64,000 bases of DNA from Arctopsyche grandis (lineage: Eukaryota > Arthropoda > Insecta > Trichoptera > Hydropsychidae), in the NCBI RefSeq assembly GCF_051622035.1, contig NC_135358.1:23192501-23256500 (forward strand). Reading direction: 5' to 3'. The notes beneath the pieces were generated by a model. The model ran no database searches. It was not told the origin of the DNA and saw nothing but the letters and a program-made list of their open reading frames with translations. The translations under genes were made by a program, and so were the position numbers. How positions within the stretch are numbered: the first letter of the stretch is position 1; every line of letters begins with the position of its first letter. This document shows, one piece after another, positions 35,154 to 49,600 of the stretch.

Positions 35154-38100
35154 ATGGTGAGTGAAAATTATTTCAATAATAAAAACTATAGTGTGCACGA
35201 TATAACACCTGTTACTGAGTACACACACACACATATTGCATTTGTCTTTAAAATGTTTGCTACTCGTTTTTTTCGCAGCAAGCTGATGATCCACCGTTTT
35301 TGCCTGTCGGTACTGACGTCAGCGCAAAATACAAAGGAGCATTTTGCGAAGCTAAAATCAAGAAAGTAGTCAAGAATATTAAATGCAAGGTATTTATGTT
35401 GACTTTATTTTTTTACGTAGTTCATATTTTATTTGTTTATTCAGGTCACCGTATTGTAAAAACAATGAACTGTATTTATTCTACAAATAATTCACGCTAT
35501 AAATGTCGAATCTTTGTTACCATTTGTCAAAACTACCCACAGTCGAATTTTTTAAATCGTATATATTTTTTGTTTACACTTTAATTTTCTTAATGTTCTT
35601 AAAATATACTTGGCATTTTATTAATCCAAAATTCACTTCTCTCTTAATCGAAATACACAAAATTTTAGATGTATTTAATTTTAGCATTCTCTTTACTAAC
35701 CAGTAAAGAGAATGCTAAACTTAAAATATGCCGGTAACCAAAAGGGAAGTATGAAAATGCTTCAAAAATTGACTCAATTCACTCTGGTCTTGTTTGTACA
35801 TTAGTATGATTATTAAAGAAATCCCAATGCTTCAATATAATATTAGTGGATTTTATATATGTAGAATACGGTAGCATGGACGTGTAGAGGGGATTCCGAG
35901 ATTGGACTGAAATATGCAGCTATTTAGTGGTAGTTTTTTTTTCTTGACTTGTTGGCCTGCCAGCTCTGAATGAATACACAGACTTAAACTGCTTAATACA
36001 TATACCCATCGGGTACTCTCCGCACAGAAAGATCATTGCGAGACCTTGGTTGTTGTATATGACTTTATACAACAACCAAGTTTATACGCTGAGGCCTTTT
36101 TGGTGATCAGCAGTAGAAAATCTCTATGTTACATTACATTTTGCCCATTGATAGATCAACGGGTGGTTTTGAAAATGAATCGATGATGATGAAAGGATTA
36201 TTGACATGTAAGGTGGCTGTTAAATAATTGATTTCTCCAGGTCACCCACAAGGTAAAATTTTAAAGCAAACAATATATTATATTCAGGACCAATGAGAGG
36301 GGGGGGGGGGAGAGAACCGGGGTAAAGTTCCAGGGCCTGGACTACTCAAGGGGCCCCATGTCTGGACGTATGGCTGGCCGATATTGATTTTTTTTATTAT
36401 TCCCTATGTATTTATTTAATGCTAAATGTTTATTATTTTTCAATCCACACTCTCTTTGTGTCCGTGTGATATCGTATTTTTTATATCATATTTTCTTATT
36501 CAATTATTTAAAAAAATAATAACAGTCTTCCAATTAAAAATACCATTTGTATGAGTATTTGAATTTGATGCGTTGAATAAAAAAAAAATCAAAAGCAGCA
36601 ATAAACATCTAAATTTAGAAATAATATGCATAGACTTGATGCAATCGTGAAAATGTGTACGTTCATTATTTATTCATGATAAACATCAATATTAGCATTT
36701 ACGGACATATACTATTATATTGCATTCTGAGAAAATTTGACTGTCAGTTTAAGCATACAAATGCACTTTGATATTTCCATTCTTTTGGAAATATCAAAGG
36801 GAAAGAAAACATAAATTAATTTAATTATTCATTGTTTATTTTTTACAGGTTTCATTTAAAGGTGTAGGTACTGGTTCTGTAACCGTTTTAGACGATGCAG
36901 TAAAAGGCACACTACGTGTAGGAAATACTGTTGAAGTAAAATTAGAGTCAAAGAAGGAAACATTGGAGGCTATCATTACAAAAATCCAAGATTGCAGCCA
37001 ATACACAGTTGGTTAGTGCAAACTTTCTTACTTTCTTATTTATGTAATAATTATAAGCGAACTAATTGTACATTATTTTCACCGTGCAACATGTAGTATT
37101 CGATGATGGCGATATTACTACACTCCGAAGAAGTGCATTGTGTCTCAAGAGTGGACGACATTTTGCTGAAAGTGAAACGCTCGATCAACTTCCGCTCACC
37201 CATCCAGAACACTTCGGAAATCCTGTTATAGGTTCTTCAGGAAGAAGAGGCAGACGAACTAATAGAGCACAGTAAATATTTGTTTGTTCGTCAGAAAGAA
37301 TTTTCATTACTTTGCGTGTATATTTAACTGTTATTATTTTCGTCAGGTCTGACGATAGCGACAGTGAGGCGTCAGAATGGGCTGGAGGATCTGGTGGACT
37401 GAGCACCGGACCCGGAAGTACGATAACCGAGCGCGAACCTCACGCAGGTCGTGTTGTATTAGTACAGTGTTCCACCGGAGACAAAAAAAGGGCGCATCAT
37501 TCGCATCAGTGGTTTCCAGGTCTTGTCGTCGCCCCCAATGCTCAAGATACTGTTAAAATAAAAGTGAAAGATGACTATTTAGTCCGATCATTCAAAGATG
37601 GAAGATAGTGAGTTTTTTTCAATTTTGTCTCGTATTAGGATACTTTTTTTACGTATTGATACACATAAATAATTTCCTTTTCTTTTTTAGCTATACAGTC
37701 CCTAAAAAAGAGGCAAGAGAATTCCGAAGGAACAATGCATCGTCTGAGTGGATTGGAGTCGATGCTGCTATTTTATATCTCGACAAGGGCGTTTTGCCAG
37801 CTCATTGGGATCGTGATATACTATTCGGTCAAGAATCTCAATCACAATCGGATGAAATGGATTCCGAAGATGTGAGTGTATATTTTTATTCTAGGTGTGA
37901 AATTTTTCTAGCTATTTCTAGTTTTATTGGGTCCTTTTTTATAATGAAATATTTAATACTATATTTTATATACGTATATTTTTTTTAGGTTATAATATCG
38001 CGTAATGAACTCATTTTACATTATTTATTATTTTTATGTCGCACATAAATTCCAGGTAGATTGTGATAATTTTTTATTTAATTTCAGAGCATGGATGATG

Positions 38101-40544
38101 AACCACACGAGGAGAAAGATCATTTTGTAGCTCAATTGTATAAATTTATGGATGATAGAGGAACTCCTTTAAATCTCCAACCTACTATCGCTAATAAAGA
38201 TATAGATCTATATCGTCTATTTAATGTAAGTTGTTTTAATATTTACAGTTTTTTTTCAAAATATTTGTTTTTAACTTTAACATGGGAATGTTATTTACAG
38301 GTAGTACAAAAACTAGGTGGTTATAACAGAGTGACAAATCAAAATCAATGGAGGAAGATTTCGTTGAGGTTGGGCTTTGTTCCTGCTACTTCTAGTGTTA
38401 CAAATTCGTGTAGACAAGCTTATAAAAAGTAAAGATATTTATTCATTCCAATTCATTCAATGTGACATGTTGTAATTATATTGAGATCTTACTTATACGT
38501 ATTTTTGTTTTTAGATTTTTACATAGTTTTGAAGATTTCTATCGTAAACTTGGGGTTACACTTCTGTCACATCCTAGAAGTGGTAGAACGACAGGTCGAA
38601 GTCTTATTAGAGATAAAGATAAAATGCATAGTAGTTCAACACCAAAGTCTGCCAGTCCAGCTCCACCGACTGCAACAGTTTCTAGTGAAGTAAATAAAAA
38701 AAAAAAAAAAATATATATCTAATCTATAATTTGGAAAGAGACTTTGTATGTATCCTTGGTCGTCGTCTTCTTCGTCGTCTTCTTCGTCGTCCGTAGATCG
38801 GTGACGTCATCGAACACGTGATTCGTTTTTTTTTTTTTCGATCCATGGGCGCCGATTTGTTTTTTTCGATTCAATGGATTCACCCCCGCGGGGGCGCAAG
38901 GCGAGTAGTTTCATGGGGCCCCGCCAGGGGCGCCACAAGGGGCGCAGCCCCGTGGGGCCCCGAAGGGGGCCCGGGGGGCCCAGCCTCATGGGGCGCAGCC
39001 CCATGGGGCTCAAAAGGGGGCGCCACGAGGGGCGCAGCCCCGTGGGGCCCCGGGGGGGCCCAGCCTCATGGGGCGCAGCCCTATGGGGCTCAAAAGGGGG
39101 CGCCACAAGGGGCGCAGCCCCGTGGGGCCCCGAAAGGGGCCCGGGGGGCCCAGCCTCATGGGGCGCAGCCCCATGGGGCTCAAAAGGGGGCGCCACGAGG
39201 GGCGCAGCCCCGTGGGGCCCCGGGGGGGCCCAGCCTCATGGGGCGCAGCCCCATGGGGCTCAAAAGGGGGCGCCACAAGGGGCGCAGCCCCGTGGGGCCC
39301 CGTGGGGCCCCGAAAGGGGCCCGGGGGGCCCAGCCTCATGGGGCGCAGCCCCATGGGGCTCAAAAGGGGGCGCCACAAGGGACGCAGCCCCGTGGGGCCC
39401 CGAAGGGGGCCCGGGGGGCCCAGCCTCATGGGGCGCAGCCCCATGGGGCTCAAAAGGGGGCGCCACGAGGGGCGCAGCCCCGTGGGGCCCCGGGGGGGCC
39501 CAGCCTCATGGGGCGCAGCCCCATGGGGCTCAAAAGGGGGCGCCACATGGGGCGCAGCCCCGTGGGGTCCCGAAGGGGGCCCGGGGGGCCCAGCCTCATG
39601 GGGCGCAGCCCCATGGGGCTCAAAAGGGGGTGCCACAAGGGGCGCAGCCCCGTGGGGCCCCGAATGGGGGCCCGGGGGGCCCAGCCTCATGGGGCGCAGC
39701 CCCATGGGGCTCAAAAGGGGGCGCCACAAGGGGCGCAGCCCCGTGGGGCCCCGAAGGGGGCCCGGGGGGCCCAGCCTCATGGGGCGCAAGCCCTAATAGG
39801 CATTAACTAAGGGGGGCGAAGCCCTAGACGGCAATTAATCATGGGGGCGCGGAGGGGCGAAGCCCTAAAAGGCAACTGATCATGGGGGCGAAGCCTTAGA
39901 CGGCATTTAATCATGGGGGCGCGGAGGGGCGAAGCCCTAAAAGGCATTAACTAAGGGGGGCGAAGCCCTAAACGGCAATTAATCTTGGGGGCGCGGGGGG
40001 CGAAGCCCTAAAAGGCATTAACTAGGGGGGGCGAAGCCCTAGACGGCATTTAATCATGGGGGTGCGGAGGGGCGAAGCCCTAAAAGGCATTAACTAAGGG
40101 GGGCGAAGCCCGAAACGGCAATTAATCTTGGGGGCGCGGGGGGCGAAGCCCTAAAAGGCATTAACTAAGGGGGGCGAAGCCCTAGACGGCTTTGAATCAT
40201 GGGGGCGCGGAGGGGCGAAGCCCTAAAAGGCAACTGATCATGGGGGCGAAGCCCTAAACGGCAATTGCTCATGGGGCGTGGAGGGGCGAAGCCCTAGAAG
40301 GCAAAGGCTCAGGGGGGTGCCGAGGGCGAAGCCCTAGAAGGCAAAAAAAAAAATTAGATTTTTTTTTTGATTTTTTTTTTTTATTTTTTTTTTGATTTTT
40401 TTTTTTTTATTTTTAATTTTTTTTTAATTTTTTTTTTAAATTTTTTAATTTTTTTTTAATTTTTTTTTTTTTTAATTAAATTAGCTTAGTCATGTTTAAG
40501 CGGTTTATATTATAAACACTGAGCGAAGCCGGGTAATACAGCTA

Positions 40545-40616
<72 letters not shown>

Positions 40617-43600
40617 ATTGTATATTTTGTAATCTAAAATGTTTTTTTTTTATTGAAGGAAAAAATATTGGAAACGAGCAAACCGGCTGTAGTTAAAGGT
40701 AAAGATAAAGATAGTGAAAAGGATGCTAAAAGTAAAGATAAAGACAATGAAAAGGATGTTAAAAGTAAAGAAAAAGATTCCAAATGTAAAGACTTGGAAG
40801 TAAAAGAAAAAGAAATAAAACCTCTTCCGAAAGAGAAAGATATAAAAGAGAAAGATATAAAGGAGAAAGATACAAAAGAGAAAGATAAAGATGTTAAAGA
40901 ACCTAAAAATGGCGAAAAAGAAAAGGATATTAAAGGTAAAGAAAAGGCAAAGGATACCAAAGAGAAGGATATTAAAGAGAAAGATACTAAAGACAAATCA
41001 AAGGACAAAGAATCTTTGAAAGTGAAACAGAAAGAAGTAAAATTAAAAACTGAAAGTGTTGTAAACAGCAGTGAAGAGGATAGTGGGGATAATCAACCCT
41101 TAGCACCTTTATCCCTGTAAATATTATTTATTTACTGAAATTATTCATTTATTTTTAAACCTATATTGATCATATTATAACTAATTCTAATATTTATAGT
41201 AAAACTGAACCAGTAATAATAGAAAAACCAGTTGAAAAAATTAAGGTACAAGATACACCTAAATCAAAATTATTCAAAAGTGCTTCCGGTACGATTGATG
41301 TAAAAAAATCTGAGAAAGGATCTGGGAAGAAAATAGCGCATAGACGAAATTCACTACCAAGATGTGCTCCCAGTAGTAAATCTGATCAAACTCCAGCTAA
41401 AAGTGATTATTTTTTATATTTTCTTTTCATCTTTTGAAATATTTATTTATTAAATTATATCTCATTTGTGTTTGTTGTATATCTTTTAGTCGAAGCTAGA
41501 TGTAAATCATCATCGAGTGATTCATCAACCACAAATAAAAAACAGTCATTGGAAATAGATAAAGGCAAAGATAAAGACTCTTCTGGATCATCATCTACAG
41601 TAAAAAAACAAACGTCTTCCAGTGATAAAAATGACAGTGATAGCTCTAGTAGGGGTAGTAAAAATGGAAAAACACCTTCTAGAAGAAATTTAGTCACTCC
41701 AAATGATATCACTCCACCGCAGACTCCAAACAATTCAAACTCCCAAATACAACCAAGTAAAAAGCCAAGGAAACGAAAATTAACTGAGTAAGAAATAATT
41801 TGGATCTACATATAAAGATTTATCATTTCTTAGGCTCGATTTTTGATATTATCTTTTTTCTCAGGTCTCTAGATGCTTCCCAAATCATCTCTGCCGATGT
41901 TGGCGATAAATTGAAAGTTTATTATGGTCCGACTCATTCTGAATCCAAGGTCACTTATGAAGCTAAAGTTATCGAAATTACAGGCAAAGGTCCTGATGCA
42001 ATGCTTAGAGTTCACTATACAGGTTGGAATACCAGATACGATGAGTGGATTAAGCCTTCGAGAATTGCTGATAATCTTTCACAACATTCTAAAAGCAAAC
42101 ACAAAGACAAGGTGATTATTATATGATATTTTAAAATTTCAAAGTTTTATTTTTATTTTTTTGTAAGCTTTGTTGTAAAATTTTAGGGGAAAAAAAGTAC
42201 TTCGAACAACAGTGGGCCACCAGAGAGTTCCGCTGGAAAGAAATCGCGTAGTCAATCATCGAATTTACCATCGACTCCCCTTTCTACCAAGCCACATACT
42301 AGAAATCGTGGTGGTTCTAATAATACAACTCCAACTACACAACCTTCAACTGGTAAGAGTTTAATGTATTTCTCTTATAGTTTAAGCCTAACTAAATAAT
42401 TAGACCATACTAGTACCAAAATGGTGCAGCTTCGACATGACGATTTAAATTTTTTTTCTTGTCTTGATATTACGTTGTGATACATGTATGTACATACATA
42501 TACATACATACAAATCACGAATTTTGAGAAAAATTAAGAAGTCGCTCAAAGTCAAATGGTTTTGGTGTGTGACCTGCTTTACGATTGCTGTGTTGTGCAT
42601 TATAATATGGCTTTTGTGATTTTTAGATGCATCTGTTCAGTCCGAGTCTGATAGTGATTCTGAATCAGATTCTAGCAGTCAGACTAAAAAAATAATAGAA
42701 GATAAAGTTCCACCCACTGAAAAAGGTATTATATTGTACATACTATGTATATTTATTTTGCGTATCATATTTCCACTAACTATTTTTCATTGATCTGGCT
42801 TTTAGTTATTCGCGATACTTCTCCAGTGACTGAAAAAGTGTCTGATAGTGTGAAAGAAAAAATTGTGAAAACTCCCAAGTTGACAAAAACCCCACAAGTG
42901 AAACGTTCAGCTGAAAGTTCTCAAGCTAGAGTTAAGAGAACTCGATTAAAACAGGATGGGAATCAAAGCCCACGAGGTATTTTCGTTTATTGGTGATATC
43001 AAATAATTTGGTCTGGCTATTAATTATATTTTGAGTTTTTAGGAAGGGATTTTGATCTTAATGAAATAAGGTCAGAATTAAAAGGACTTGATTCTCCCAT
43101 GAAGCAAGCAGGCAAAGATGCTGCAAAAACTGAGTCGCCCAATCAAGCTCCCAGAGAAGAAATAAAGGTGGCTTTTAAACACGATAAGACTCCTGAAAAA
43201 GTTGCAGAAGATATTTATGAATTCAAAGAACCTGAGCCTTTTGAATTCGAAGCTAGGAAATCAGAAGAAAAGAAGAAAAGGATGCCACCACATCGTATAT
43301 TTGACGATATTCCTCCTTTAAAATTGAGTCCGAATGCTTCACCTGACAAACCCTTAACTTTGGAAGCTGAGAAAGAACCACCGAAATCTCATTATGATGG
43401 AGTTTTCGATAAATTATCTGCGGAAGCTGTTGAAGAAAAGGTAACAGAAATTACATTATTTGGTGATTTTGAAAATAATAGAATGATTATGCAAGAGGAG
43501 GATTCACAAGGCCCATTATTCACTTACCAACAGACTGAGCTGTTTTCTGACAAGTCGTATATGCCGATGTTCAAAAACTTTACGCCATCTAAAAATCAAG

Positions 43601-46600
43601 AAACTTATTCAAAGAAGGATGCCCAGAATAAAATGAGAGATATTGACGATGACTTTACAAACCCCTCTAAAGGCGAACAGTCATCAGATGAAGATCCAAT
43701 TGATGCCGCCATTCAGAGAGTTAATGCTCATTCTATGTCGGATGATAGTAACGATGGCGATTTATTAATTAAAACTCCAGCAACTCCAACAGCTCCAACT
43801 GGAGGTCTCTTATCCTCATTTACTACTGAACCGACTGTTGAAATTACTAATACTAATATTATTATTGAAAAAAGTGAAGTTGTTGCAGATACTAAGTTAG
43901 TAATGCTAAAATTAAAACCAGAAATTCTAAACATTCCTGCAAATGTATTAGAAACAGTAGTTTCAAAGAAAGAACAATCGCTTGAAAATCAAAACACATC
44001 AAAAACCACCTCAGCAATGGATGTGTCTGAGCCAATCGATTCCAAGAAAGATACTGACAATGTAACTTCTTTTGCTGATGTCATAATGCCTGAACCGCCT
44101 GTTGGTTTCTTGATACATAAAGAAGGTCCTTCCATTGCTGAAAAAGTCTTGCGTGCTATCAGCAGCGCTAAACAAGCAGCTACATCTCCCGATTTCAAAG
44201 AACCACCCAAAGTGGAAACTACGAACACAAAAAGTTCTGCTTCTCCCAAATCTCCAGAACCAATTGAAACGATTATTGAAGAGAAAAACGTTGCTTCAGA
44301 AACTCTGTCTCCAAAGCCTGAGATTTTTAAAGTTGATGTTCCGGTGAAGGAAACACCGATTTCTGCGATTGTTGAAACTTTCATAAAGTCAGATTCCAAA
44401 CCACCAAAATGTGAATTGACACCACTTGTTGTGTCTAAGAAAGAAACGATAGAACGAAGGAAAAGTGTAGCAGAACCGGCGTTGTGTGGAAAAAGTAATA
44501 AAGTTCTCAGTGAGACGATTCAAAAATTGTCCAGTCAGATCAGTCAACCAACGCCAGCTTTGCCACTGTCTGAATACCAAACAGATGATAGAAGTGATTC
44601 AACTGATAGTGACGATTCAGATAGCAGGTATTTATTTTATCTATTTTGGGTTTAACTATTTTGGATTTAACTTGTGAAGTATTGTAATTAACAGTTTTTT
44701 TTATTTATTTCAGGCTTATCATCGATAAGTTAAGTGAGGAAGAATCGCAGAGTTGTTTATCTGAAAGCAATGTCTCCCAACCAGTTAAAGTGCAAGTGGA
44801 AAAAGTTCCTGTTCCTCATTGGAGCAAAGCTGAACCTCTTCCCGATGTCGATTTAGAAAAGGCTTCATGTGTGACTGAATCCAATATAACGACAAAAGAT
44901 TGTGCTACTAAACAATTGGAAGAAGATAGCAATATATCGTTACTTCTTTGCGAAGAAACCATACCTGGTAGTCCTGCGCCAGATAATCTAGGCGAAGCCG
45001 TAAAGGTCCCGAAACCTAGATTAACGCGTAATTTAGAAATGCCATTTGTTTCGGCACCTAGCTTAAATGTGGATCAAGCTCCCAAAGAACATTTAGTTCA
45101 TAAAGGTAAGATTAAATTTACACAATATGTAAATTCCAGAGAGATATTTTTTTTATAATATCATATTTTATTACTATTCTGATATTTTTTCACTGAATGT
45201 GTTATTAATTTAAATTTTCATATAATTATATACTGTGATTCTCATTTGTTATGTAGATATTCCAAGAGAGAGAGATCCTCCTAGAGAGCATAGAGATGGA
45301 GGACCATTAATGAGAAATGAAAGAGATTGTATGGCCAATAACAATACTGCAGATACGGTTTTAGATAACACGCCTCCCATTACACCAGATAGCAGTGAAG
45401 GAAACATTTCTCCTTCAAGGTACAATTACACATATATGTACATATATAAATTGTTTATTTATTATTCTGTAATATAATTAACTGAATCAGCGGTTCCCAA
45501 ACCTTTTTTGACTTGTGTGCTTAGTGGTTGCCTATTTTCATAAATCGCATCTCTCATCCAAAAAAGTTTTTTATTCAATTTTATTGATACATTGCAAATA
45601 GGGTTGGCAATACTGGTATTACCGAAAACAGGGATTCCGGTATTTTAGCCAATTTTTAGATATCGAAATACCGATATTTCGGCATTAAAACTTAGGCAAA
45701 TTTGAATTTAACTATAATTGATTTCAATTATGCACAAATATCCCACCAAGATTGAGCGATTCTTGCATTGATGATCTGGCCTTTTTAAGGTCATATTTTA
45801 ATTCAAAGAATCAATAAATCTAAGGTATTTGTAAAAATTGAAATTATATGCTTATGATCTATTTTTCCCCCTTTAAAATCTCTTCAATATTATTAATTTG
45901 TAAGGAGCCTAGAATTTAGGTTGACGTAAATAAAAAAAATCCTCCTACCGCAGATTGAACTGCTAGGCAACTCTTTGGATTTTGACATAAATTTTTTTTA
46001 GCGTAAAATGATATAAATATATTTTTTATTCTAAATTTATTATGAAACTGATGTTAAATTATTCCACAAGTATCACAATTCCATTACCCGTTTTTTTGTA
46101 ATACCGGCTTTGATATTTACAATACCGGTTTTAGTATTTATAATATGGAAATACCAGTGTTGATATTTTGTCCGTTATTGCAAAGAAATTAACAGAATTT
46201 CGTTAGTTCAATTATTTTATTCTGTTGTTTTTTTTACCACATTTAGTAATATGGTAACTGTCTTCAATATGTCCTTGTAACTTGTTGGCTAACAACATAT
46301 AGGAAGTCATATTTAATTTATCTTTATTTTGACCTATTTTTACCTAAAACCAGAATTTTTATTTTTATCTATGTATTTATTTATTTTTATTTATTTTATT
46401 AATTGAAAAATCAACAGACAGGATGTACAGAGATAGGTATAAAAAACACAAAAAGTAAATAAATAATATATGTAACACCCGAGTCCAATAATAGATTTTT
46501 ACAAAAATGAAAAAGATAAATATAAGGAAAACAAATTAAAAAGTAAAGAATAAAGGCATGACAAAATATGTAGTACATTGCATAATTAAACTATAGTATT

Positions 46601-49600
46601 AAAATATTTGGAAAAGGTTATAAGATAGAATATAAGAAGAAATTGAAATTTACAAATATAAAAAACAAATGAAAAAGGTAAATACAAAATAAACAAATGA
46701 AATGGAAAGGAATGAAAGCTATAATATGATTAAATAGCACATTACATAACTAAACTAAAGTATAAAAATAATGGAAATATTGGAAAAATAGAATAGAAGA
46801 AAAAATGAATCAATCGGTCAAGATTCTCTTGATGTTAGACCTGAATTGATGTAGGGAAATACCAAACAGATCAACCTCATTCAGCTCTCCGTTAAACATA
46901 CGATAAACGCGCTGCAGATAAAAATATTTTTGGGAATTAGTATTGAAAGGATCAAGTGAAAAGAGTGTAACGCGTCTAGGGTATCGAACTGGGATTCTGA
47001 AATTAACCTTATTCAGTAAATCAGAACAATCAAGGAAACCATTTATGAGCTTAAAGAAGAATATAGCATCAGAATGTCGTCGCCTGACAGAAAGATTGTT
47101 AAAAGAAAGGATTTTTAAAATGTCGGAAACAGTAGAATGGGTATAGGTAGGAAAAAGGTAGCGTAAGGATTTAATAAATTTAAGTTGAACTTTCTCAATA
47201 CAATTAATATGGGATAAATAAAAAGGTGACCAGATAATTGAGGCAAATTCAAGGTGAGACCTTACAAAGGAAAAATAAAGTAATTTTAGTACATAAGGAT
47301 CATTAAAGGGTTTTGTTGAGCGGAGTAGGAATCCAAGAGATTTAAATGCTTTGTTGGTAATAAAAGAAATATGTTCAGAGAAATCTAGTTTATTATTGAG
47401 TATTACACCAAGATCCTTAATAGAAGATGACGTGTTAAGGATTGAATGATTTAATTGATATTGATTAGTAATAATTGACTTATTTCTAGTGAAATTTAAA
47501 ATAGAGCATTTTTCTAGATTAATAAAAAGATCTATATTATTATCTATATTAATAAAAAGATGTATATTATTCTAATGTGTTGTTTTAGGGAAGGATCCAT
47601 GCTTTCATTTTTCGGCGCTTTCCGACCCACTTTAGACTAGGGTTTAAAACAGTTTTCATCTTCTATATGCGAAAATCTATATTTTAAGTATTTCCTCTTT
47701 TTCCCACACCCAAGATCTGAGGACTGTCCTTTTAATGTTTTGCTCCAAAATGCTAATCATATTTTGAAAATTTTCCACGTTGTATCTCACCTCTTTTGCT
47801 ATTTCAGTTTTCAACTACTGATCCATATCCATGCGTGTGAAAAAAATACGTATAGCTTGAGAGGTTTATAAAAGAATGTCAGAATGAATATTTTATTATA
47901 CTTTTCCACTTTGAAAGTTAGAAAAATTAAAGCTTAATTATTAACCGGCAATTGAAAACTGATGGCGAATATATTCAAATTGTATCGTTTAAGAAATTGT
48001 TTGAATTTCTGTTTAAGATAAACTTAAACAATTACATATATCGTGACAGTTTCATATGTTTTAATCATAACCATAATGGAAAATTTCTATTAAAGGAGTA
48101 AATATAGGATGCCGTCTCCTTCAACATTTAGGCCAAAATAAATAATTGTCTGTTCGCGGAAAGGTAGGCCTTAAATGTTGGTAGCAATATTTTGATTACT
48201 GCGTATCTTTCAACGTTAATATGTCTCTTTGCGTCATTCCAACATTTGTGTGCCCTTAAACAACCCTTTGCATACTATTGAGAGTACGTGTACTCTGGTT
48301 GGGAACCGCTGATTTAAATTATGTATTTCTTATATAAAATGTAATTTCAGAGATCAACAATTATCTGATGTTGAAAATCAGTGTGATATGAAATTAATCG
48401 AAGATGATTGTAGAATAGCGGCATCATCTAAAAAATCTAATGAAATTGAAAAAAGTAGTTCAGGTATGTTTTTATAATGTGTGTGAATACAATGTTTATC
48501 AGTAATTGTATTGTTAACGTGAATGCGCCATTATCAGGTAATATTATACGTACGAGTGCACCGAACAGTCCTGGAGCAGGTCCACGGAGAGGTCGTCGTC
48601 CTCGAGGTTGTCGTCTAAGTGATAGTGAGGATCAAATTACAGTTTCCTCATATTCGCATTCAAATCCACACAGACAGACAAAGTACAATTTTTATTCAGA
48701 AATTGGTATGTATGATTTATTGGAATGTATTTTCGGATCTACATATTAAATATACGTATATAATTATCGTTGTGATTATATTTTTAAGCAGATCCTATGT
48801 TGGACGGAGCTGCTCGAATAGCTTTGATCACATCACGGCTATCGGAGTTAAGGAAAGTGTATCATAGTTTAAAAGTAGAACTTGCTACAATAGACAGAAG
48901 AAGAAAAAAAATTCGACGGAAAGAAAGAGAAGGTATTGAGTTAATTGTTGTCATTGAATATTTAATTTTTTTTACAGTTTTGTATGATTATTATGGCTTA
49001 ATTTATTAACTGTGAATAATGTAAGTTAATTAAAATGGAAATTGTAAACGATTTACAGAGCAATCTTTATGGTAAAAGTATCCTTATTACAGAATTTAAT
49101 TTATGACAAACGGAGCACAGTTGATTTGTAAAAAATGTAATTTTTTGATTCTTTAAAGTTTATCTTTTATTTTTCAGCTTAAAGTTTGCAGTCTTATGTG
49201 ACGAAGCCACACACAAACATTGTGTTTACATATTACTTTTGATATAAAAATTTGCAATTCATTGCTGTATTTATGTATATTACTGTGAAATTGCAGAACT
49301 GATTATAAGTAGTGTATAAAACTTTATGTTGATATACTTTTACATGTTATCATATGGAGAGGTTTTTAAAATAATGTTGACAATCGTCTTTTTCATTATT
49401 ATGCAGAATATATGTTTTCGTTAATTTTACATAAAATTTTAAAAACATCTCTCACTCTAAGTGTGTATTATATAAGTTATTTTTCTGCATAAAATTGATA
49501 GAGGCTGATCCCACGACCACGTTTTATATATTCAGTATATGATAATCATTTTCATCTTAAAAGTTGTTACACACATGGTTTGGGAATTAGTCTCGATATT

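Larger units (their letters stand above)
38718..40545 (+). mobile_element. Helitron-like element (1.83 kb) in an ARID4 intron
   Basis: Begins TCTAATCTATAATTTGG after A (38,717) and ends GCGAAGCCGGGTAATACAG-CTAG before T (40,546). TC start, CTAG end and A/T flanks follow the Helitron rule. The ends match the short element at 28,634. No Rep/helicase frame, so non-autonomous. The interior is two tandem arrays and a long T/A-rich tract (40,341-40,480). Confidence 0.65.
45488..48311. mobile_element. Aged hAT-type element (2.8 kb) in an ARID4 intron
   Basis: Inverted ends CAGCGGTTCCCAAACC (left) and, read inversely, CAGCGGTTCCCAACC (right). Flanking 8-mers AACTGAAT and ATTTAAAT agree at 5 of 8 positions, compatible with an old 8-bp duplication. 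No intact transposase. It contains a LINE fragment and another element with ACTGGTATT ends (about 45,599-46,175). Confidence 0.78.

Noticed and set aside
38818-39810. Open frames of 330, 310 and 242 aa (plus) and 259 aa (minus)
   Set aside because: They are translations of the 80/90-bp GC-rich minisatellite, open in several frames because the unit lacks stop codons.
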